Source of the DNA: Codonopsis lanceolata | Taxonomy: Eukaryota; Streptophyta; Magnoliopsida; Asterales; Campanulaceae | Direction: 5' to 3' | Assembly: GCA_013146195.2 (NCBI GenBank) | Contig: CM028379.1 | Span: 111,594,168-111,658,167 of the forward strand | Length of the DNA: 64,000 bases | Part shown: piece after piece, positions 58,497-64,000 of the stretch | Numbering within the stretch: the first letter of the stretch is position 1 | Layout: every line of letters begins with the position of its first letter | Program-made: the position numbers and the translations under genes | Notes under the pieces: generated by a model | The model's input: the letters and a program-made list of their open reading frames with translations, nothing else | Told to the model about the DNA's origin: nothing | Databases searched by the model: none

Positions 58497-60489
58497 TCTC
58501 TTGTAAAAGTGAAAGTCTTTAGTGTAAAGACTTTAAAATCTAACCTTTTCTTTTTAAACATTAATGTTTTATACATATCTTTTATTGGTAATAATATTAA
58601 ATAATTTAAAATCAACATCATTTTCTAACCAATATGAGATATACATCTTCTATTGGTAATAATGGTAGTAGTTTTCTATCAATTGACTTTAAAAACCAAC
58701 TGCACTTTTCAACCAATGTATGATATCAATTTCTAACCAATGTGAGATGTATATATCTTTTTTATTGTTGAAAAATTAGTGTTTTTAGTTAAAGGAATTC
58801 TGTAACTTGATACACAAATTTCTTTACGTGTCATTTGTTTGTTGGCAAAAGAAATTGTGCAAATGTGTTCTACTCGGTAAGTGTATCGAAATGATATATT
58901 TATCTATGCAAATCATTTTTTAGATGAATAAGATATAAATATTTAAAGTATGGTGTTAGAAGTGAGTCATTAGAAAAATGTCCCCAGTCCAACCTTAAAG
59001 AGTTTTATCCCACACTAATTAGAAATAATGTTAGTTATAAAAGTTTTTAAATATAAGCCTTCCACTACTGACAATAGAAAAAATTATATATACTAATACT
59101 AATACGCCTTATCATGTTTATTATTATTATATATTATTATTAGTTAATGGTTAGAAAACTAAGAATTTGTAAGGGCAAGTCCAATGGTGGTACTTACCTA
59201 TATGTAATTTTGATACCTATTGGTTATTATATTAAGATACTATGGTCAAATGATTATCTCCAACCATATGTATTAAAATGAAGGGTATTAAAATTAAGTG
59301 AGGCTACTAAGGAGGTATTTGGTAAATTTGGTACCTTCAACCTACATACCTTTTACTTTACTTTAACCATTTGAGAAATAGGTACTTTACATTTGGTTTT
59401 GATGTATCAAAATTTGGTTTTGATCCCTACCATTGGACTTCCTTTATCAAATGTAGATGCTTAGGTGACACAATATTGCTTCTCACCAACTTTAAAACAT
59501 TTATTTAAAACATTTATGTTTATAATATTAAGAAAAATTATCAAAATATAAGTAATTATGTGTTAATTCTAGACTTTAGACTTAATCCGTCCAGTGGTCG
59601 CTAGCAATTTTTAAAACATTGCTATTGGGTATAGGTTGCTTTTACCCATCCATCAATTTTTAAAAAATAACCTCAACTTTTACAGGTAGAGAGATTGATC
59701 GAAAAATGAATAACTAAATTAACTCAATGGGATAACTTAGTATCCTGATTCGTGTGAAGTGATCCGCCAAAATGTCTTGTGCTTCACTTGCACCAAATTT
59801 TTAATGGGATGACTCAGTATTCTGATTATAATAATAATCTTTTATATAAAAAATTTTAAAATTAAAATCTCTTTCTAAATAATATAGGATACATCTCTTC
59901 TATTGATTATAACATAAAAATAATAATAGTATTAATATATTATCTAGACAGTTTTGAAGACAACATTTCTTTCTAAACAATGTGTAATATATCTTTTGTA
60001 TAATAATAATATAAAAATTATTTTATCTAAAAACTTTTATAATCAATATCTGTTTCTAAATAATATGGATCTCTTTGCAACCAATGTGAGATACATTATC
60101 TAAAAACATTTTAAACAAATATCACTAAATTAAGTCAAAGGGATGACTCAGTATCCTGATTTGTGTCGTGCTTCACTTGCACCAATTTTTTTCCATAAAT
60201 CAGATTCAGCGAGCAAGGAGAATTAGTGTAAGATCTTGTAGAAAACCAAAAGATAGATGTTAAGGCACAGAGGGAATATTTAACTAACCTTGGAAATTGG
60301 AAATGGAAATGGAAATTCCTGCCAATTTCCCACCTTGTCTTTAACGACTCCTTTCGCAATCAGAGTCTCCTTACTTTTGCCTTTTTAACTTTTTCAATTT
60401 TCCAAGTCAATATGGTTGGCTATGTAACTATATTCTTCAATTGCTTGGAAAATCAAAACCTTGACCTCCCAACTCTTCTGAGGTCTTAA
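58497..60489. repeat. Second copy of the segmental duplication, non-coding part
   Basis: Paralogous to about 41833-43615, with substitutions and indels throughout. It lacks the TA microsatellite of copy 1 (42583-42616) and has a MITE (59173-59443) instead near the corresponding place. Confidence 0.85.
59173..59443. mobile_element. MITE with GGGCAAGTCCAATGG ends
   Basis: Left end GGGCAAGTCCAATGGTGG, right end (complement) GGAAGTCCAATGGTAGGGAT. No counterpart exists in the paralogous segment around 42500, so it came in after the duplication or was lost from the other copy. Target duplication unclear; ends of this type are known from PIF/Harbinger and hAT MITEs. Confidence 0.65.
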
Positions 60490-60498
60490 TTTTTTATT

Positions 60499-60936
60499 GG
60501 GCAAATCTCAACATTAATCCCTTGACTATATGCCTGTCATACTAATAATCCCTTAACATTTTTTTTTGTTAAATTTGAGTTATACGAATTTTAAATTGTT
60601 ACAGTGTCAGTCATTTTGATAGATATCATTAGAGAAATACCGTTAAGTTGCTCATGTGCATTTAATAAAGACTAAAATAAATTTTTTCAAATTTAACTTT
60701 TATTAAAATTTACAATAAAATCTCTAGTTTAAAAAATGATCATAAGGTCTTCTTCCCTGATTTTTTGGAAGATTCGCGCTATTCAGATCCCCTTTTCTAT
60801 CAGTATACTCCATTGAATTGAATTGATTACTCTATTTTCAATTTTCTTTCTTGTCTCACTAGTGGGTGGAATTAACGCAAGAAATCTTGATTGGGTCTTT
60901 GCTTTGCTGCTTGGCTTGTCAACAACCAACAACTCT

Positions 60937-60967
<31 letters not shown>

Positions 60968-61659
60968 GTGTTTAAAATCCGATCGAATCCAACCGATCTA
61001 ATTTAAATTGAGAACAAGGATAGATAGAGAAGATGGGAGAAACACAACAACTGGTTGGTAAGAGGCCCGAACCGAAGATCGTCGTACCACTCGGCCTGCA
61101 TCCGTGTCCCCCATGATCGATAAACTCTTGAAGGCTGGAATGAATGTCGCCCGTTTCAACTTCTCTCACGACTACCATCGGGAGACCCTCGACAATCTCC
61201 GCGCTACCATGGATCACACTAGCATCCTATGTGCCGTCATGCTCTACACCAAAGTAACTATTCATTTCTCTCTCTATCTCTCTCTCTCTCTCTGTGCAAT
61301 TGATTTTCTTAATTCTCTCATAATTTGGTTAATTAACATGGGCAAATGACACCATAGATTCCCAAAAAATCTGCTGGGTTTTCAAAAAATTGGGGATGAA
61401 GGCCTTATGACCATTTTTTAAACTTTAAGGATTCTATTGTAAATTTTGTTACAAGTTAAGTTTGAAAAAAAAATTCATTTTAGCCCTTACTAAATGCACA
61501 TGAACAACTTAACGGTATTTCTTTAACGGCATCCATAAAAAAGATTGCTGCCGTAAAAATTTAACACTCGTAGGGCTCAAATTTGATTAAAAAAAGATTT
61601 GTTAAGAGACTATTACTGTGACATGCCTATAATCAAGGGATCAATGATGATATTTGCCC
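60499..61659. mobile_element. Pack-MULE carrying a pyruvate kinase 5' fragment
   Basis: Same inverted ends and insertion site as 43625-44349 (left flank TTTTTTATT at 60490-60498; right flank TTTTTATT, one T shorter). The interior keeps about 435 bp absent from the other copy (60861-61295), with a CT-rich leader, the first coding exon of a pyruvate kinase and its following intron. This gives both the full and the deleted state of one Pack-MULE in the same window. Confidence 0.88.
61033..61253 (+). pseudogene. Captured pyruvate kinase first exon
   Basis: The start MGETQQLVGKRPEPKIVV is followed by a small deletion/frameshift where the family has a conserved Leu-Gly-Pro-Ala-Ser block. From 61104 the other frame reads MIDKLLKAGMNVARFNFSH, then ETLDNLRATMDHTSILCAVM and LYTK. 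This matches the N-terminus of cytosolic plant pyruvate kinase (substrate and nucleotide-binding Arg/Asn/Ser region in VARFNFSH). It ends at a GTAACT splice donor. It lies inside a Pack-MULE, lacks the other exons and is frameshifted, so it encodes no enzyme. The (TC)n leader at about 60935-60966 probably came with it. Confidence 0.85.
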
Positions 61660-61670
61660 TTTTTATTTCA

Positions 61671-64000
61671 GTCGCGCTATTCTGACCCCCCACTTCCTCC
61701 AAGTGGACCCCCTCCCTTATAAGTGTACCCCTACCCAATTTTAAAATACTTGAAAACACTTTGTTTACCCCCCCTCCTTATTACCAATTTTGCCCTCCTG
61801 ATTTTTTGAAACTACTTTTTAACCCTCCCTAATTTTTTGAAATCACCCTCCCTAACGCACCCTATCTACACTAACCCCCCCACCCCTAACCAAAAACTGG
61901 CCAAAACCGTAAACCCCCTTCCTTCCCCTTCCCCATTATGCACACAAACGCACACAACACATGAAGAAAAAAAAAGGAATTGAAGAAGTTGAGACTTTGA
62001 AGACATTTGAAGATACTTTGAAGAAGGATTCAAGAGAAGACTCTTTGAAGAAGGATTCAAGGATTCATGGACAAGAGTATGTACAATTTCTCTTGGATTT
62101 TTACTTGTATTTTGTTGCAATGTAAGCGTTTAGGGTTGAGATATGTTTGTACGATTACTTGTTTTGTTAATTGAGAGTAGTTTTAGGCCACAAAAGATAA
62201 TTTTTCTAAGAATTTTTTTTTGAAAAATAGGGCTTGAATAACGGAATTTGGGCACATTGTTCAGACCTGAAATGCCAAAAATTTCTTGGCTGTTTAGATT
62301 TGAACTACCAAAAATCCAATAAACTTTCGGCCTAAGGCTACCGAAAATATTTGACAACCGAAAACATTTTGTCTGTTAGGACTAAGGCTATCGAAAATAT
62401 TTATGAATTTTGGCTAAGATTGCCAAAAATATAAGGTAATTTTGGCAAGGAGGGGGCTGAACAATGCTGTTTTGTCATTTTTAAATTGTAAGTGTCGATG
62501 AACTTTCATGTGATGAATGTCATGTACAAGTAAGAAGATTTTCGAGAGGAAGAAAAGACCTACTGCATCGACTAGGAAAACAAGGACTGACGCAGACGCC
62601 TAGGCACAAGGTGAGGCTGAGGCACGGGAACAGACAGAGGCTGAGGCACATGCACATGTAGACTACGGGGATGGTAATGATAATAGATGGAAGAGATGAA
62701 ACCAATTACTTTTCCATGCCCTGGCGGTCCATTAGATGCAAGTGTTCTGCCTTTGTATTCGAAACACGTAGCTCCAAGGATATAGGAAGGGCGAGAGCGG
62801 ATGTTGCTTAAGGTCAACAATCACTAGCAAAAGCTTTTAGATTGGAAAACAACAAGAAGCACGTGTTCTCAAGAATTCGCCGATTTAATGTGATCCACCC
62901 AACTCTCACAGTTACAGCAAACATCCTATCCCAACATTGATAAAGTGTTGATCAATACCTTTGAAGAGCGGTGGTACCTAAAGACCAATACCTTCCACAT
63001 GCCCTTTGGTGAGATGATGATTACACTTGATTATGTCTTTTGCCTTACTAGTCTTCCAATCGCTGGGAAATCTATCTTTTTGGAAGGTCCCTTGGCGACT
63101 ATGACATTTGAATCTACCCGTCATGAGCTTGCTACGTATCTAGGAGTCTCTCTGTCACGGCATTGGAGGCCATGGATGGTGCTAGGGGGTCTTTGAAGTT
63201 AGAGTGGCTAGGACATTGATTTACGATGGATGGGACATCTGAGGATCCGAAAAGGATTATCTGTTGTGTTTAGGTTTATTTGTTGTACATATTGGGTTGT
63301 ACAATTCTTACTGATAAGAGCGGAACTCGAGTTAGCACGACATATTTGAGGTTCCTGGTTGATTTGGATGTCATACATACATACTCATGGGGATTTGTAG
63401 CCCTAGCCTTTTTATATAAACATCTAGGGAGTGCTTCACAGGTCAAGACAAAGCAGATGGCTGGATATTCCACGTTATTGGAGGTAATTTTGTGTATATA
63501 TCTTGATTATATATATATATAGCTAAATTGTAATAAAATTTGTGTATTTTGTTCAATACATGTGTGGATATATGAACGATTCCCGACGTGTAGCCCTCCT
63601 CCTAATGTGCACTATCACGAAGACGAACTACTTGCAAGGGGTGGGAGCACACAACTGGTTTGGGAGTGCCCATGGACCGATTACAAGGGATACGGGAACA
63701 ACTTGATTCCCTTCGAACATATGCTGTGAGTTTTTAATGTATATCTAAATAATTTCTATGGTCTCTAGCATGATTTAGTCATTGAGGTTGTTATTGTTAT
63801 GTTATTTCTAGCATTTTGGTTGCCGATGGTGTTGTTGTATGCATGCATTGTTACGACATGCAAGTTGTGTTTTACTTATTGTGTTTTATTCCATTTTGTA
63901 GGTTATTTGGATGTCGTATACACAACTGGTGCGAGAACATTTCTCGTTTCACCGGATATCTTTATATCAAGGATGCATAGGGTCGGTTGATCATGTCGAG
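61671..64000 (+). mobile_element. PMD transposable element, copy 2, running off the window
   Basis: Paralogue of 44361-46700, opening at 61672 with the same GTCGCGCTATTCTGACC. It repeats the leader (with a small local duplication, AAGAAGGATTCAAG, near 62025-62060), the hairpin intron (62330-62450) and the PMD gene: 62945-63196 reads NTFEERWYLKTNTFHMPFGE and MMITLDYVFCLTSLPIAGKS, with a frameshift after YLGVSL. It shares several disabling stops with copy 1, so both descend from one already broken element by duplication and not from two active ones. Confidence 0.8.

Overview
The window looks like nuclear DNA from a eudicot plant. It is AT-rich and intron-containing, and mobile elements fill most of it. 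Nothing in it looks bacterial or organellar. The plant character comes from a G-type lectin (S-domain) receptor-like kinase locus, Copia elements with initiator-Met tRNA primer sites, an L1-type LINE ending in an RNase H domain, MULEs with OTU and plant-mobile-domain genes, and gene fragments captured from a pyruvate kinase and an oligopeptide transporter. I could not name the species. Two runs of 100 N mark scaffold gaps at 19509-19608 and 56899-56998.

Layout. 1-378 is a LINE 3' end. 379-3554 holds small repeats, a truncated 5' end of the lectin-kinase gene and a CACTA-type terminus. 3555 to about 11335 is a minus-strand Copia element, cut by the CACTA end and split in gag by a 3.7 kb solo LTR. 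12411-13041 and 13429-14771 are two Mutator-type elements, each with a 9-bp target duplication. 15338-18536 is lectin receptor kinase copy A: its kinase exons are clean but its ectodomain exon carries four indels. Upstream of A lie a duplicated flank, a gap, and the 3' part of an LTR retrotransposon (19609-22270). 22543-23868 is copy B, an intact ectodomain-only reading frame whose homology to A stops at the intron 1/exon 2 junction. Its flank carries a tRNA-derived SINE and a minisatellite. 27985-31768 is a MULE with a transposase and an OTU protease domain. 31898-32657 is an LTR fragment. 34641-40312 is a full-length but broken LINE with a 14-bp target duplication.

From about 41833 to 47280 and again from about 58497 to the window end lies a segmental duplication. 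Each copy holds a Pack-MULE followed by a plant-mobile-domain (PMD) element. Between them sit a minus-strand Sirevirus-like Copia element with an envelope-like gene (47289-56898) and the 3' part of a Helitron carrying an oligopeptide transporter fragment (ending at 58496).

The only host genes are the lectin-kinase copies and the captured fragments. The most notable points are the split of one receptor kinase into a secreted-type ectodomain gene and a kinase-bearing copy, the Pack-MULE and Helitron gene captures whose boundaries can be read against paralogous copies, and the shared terminal sequence of the OTU-MULE and the PMD elements, which suggests one mobile family with two kinds of cargo.
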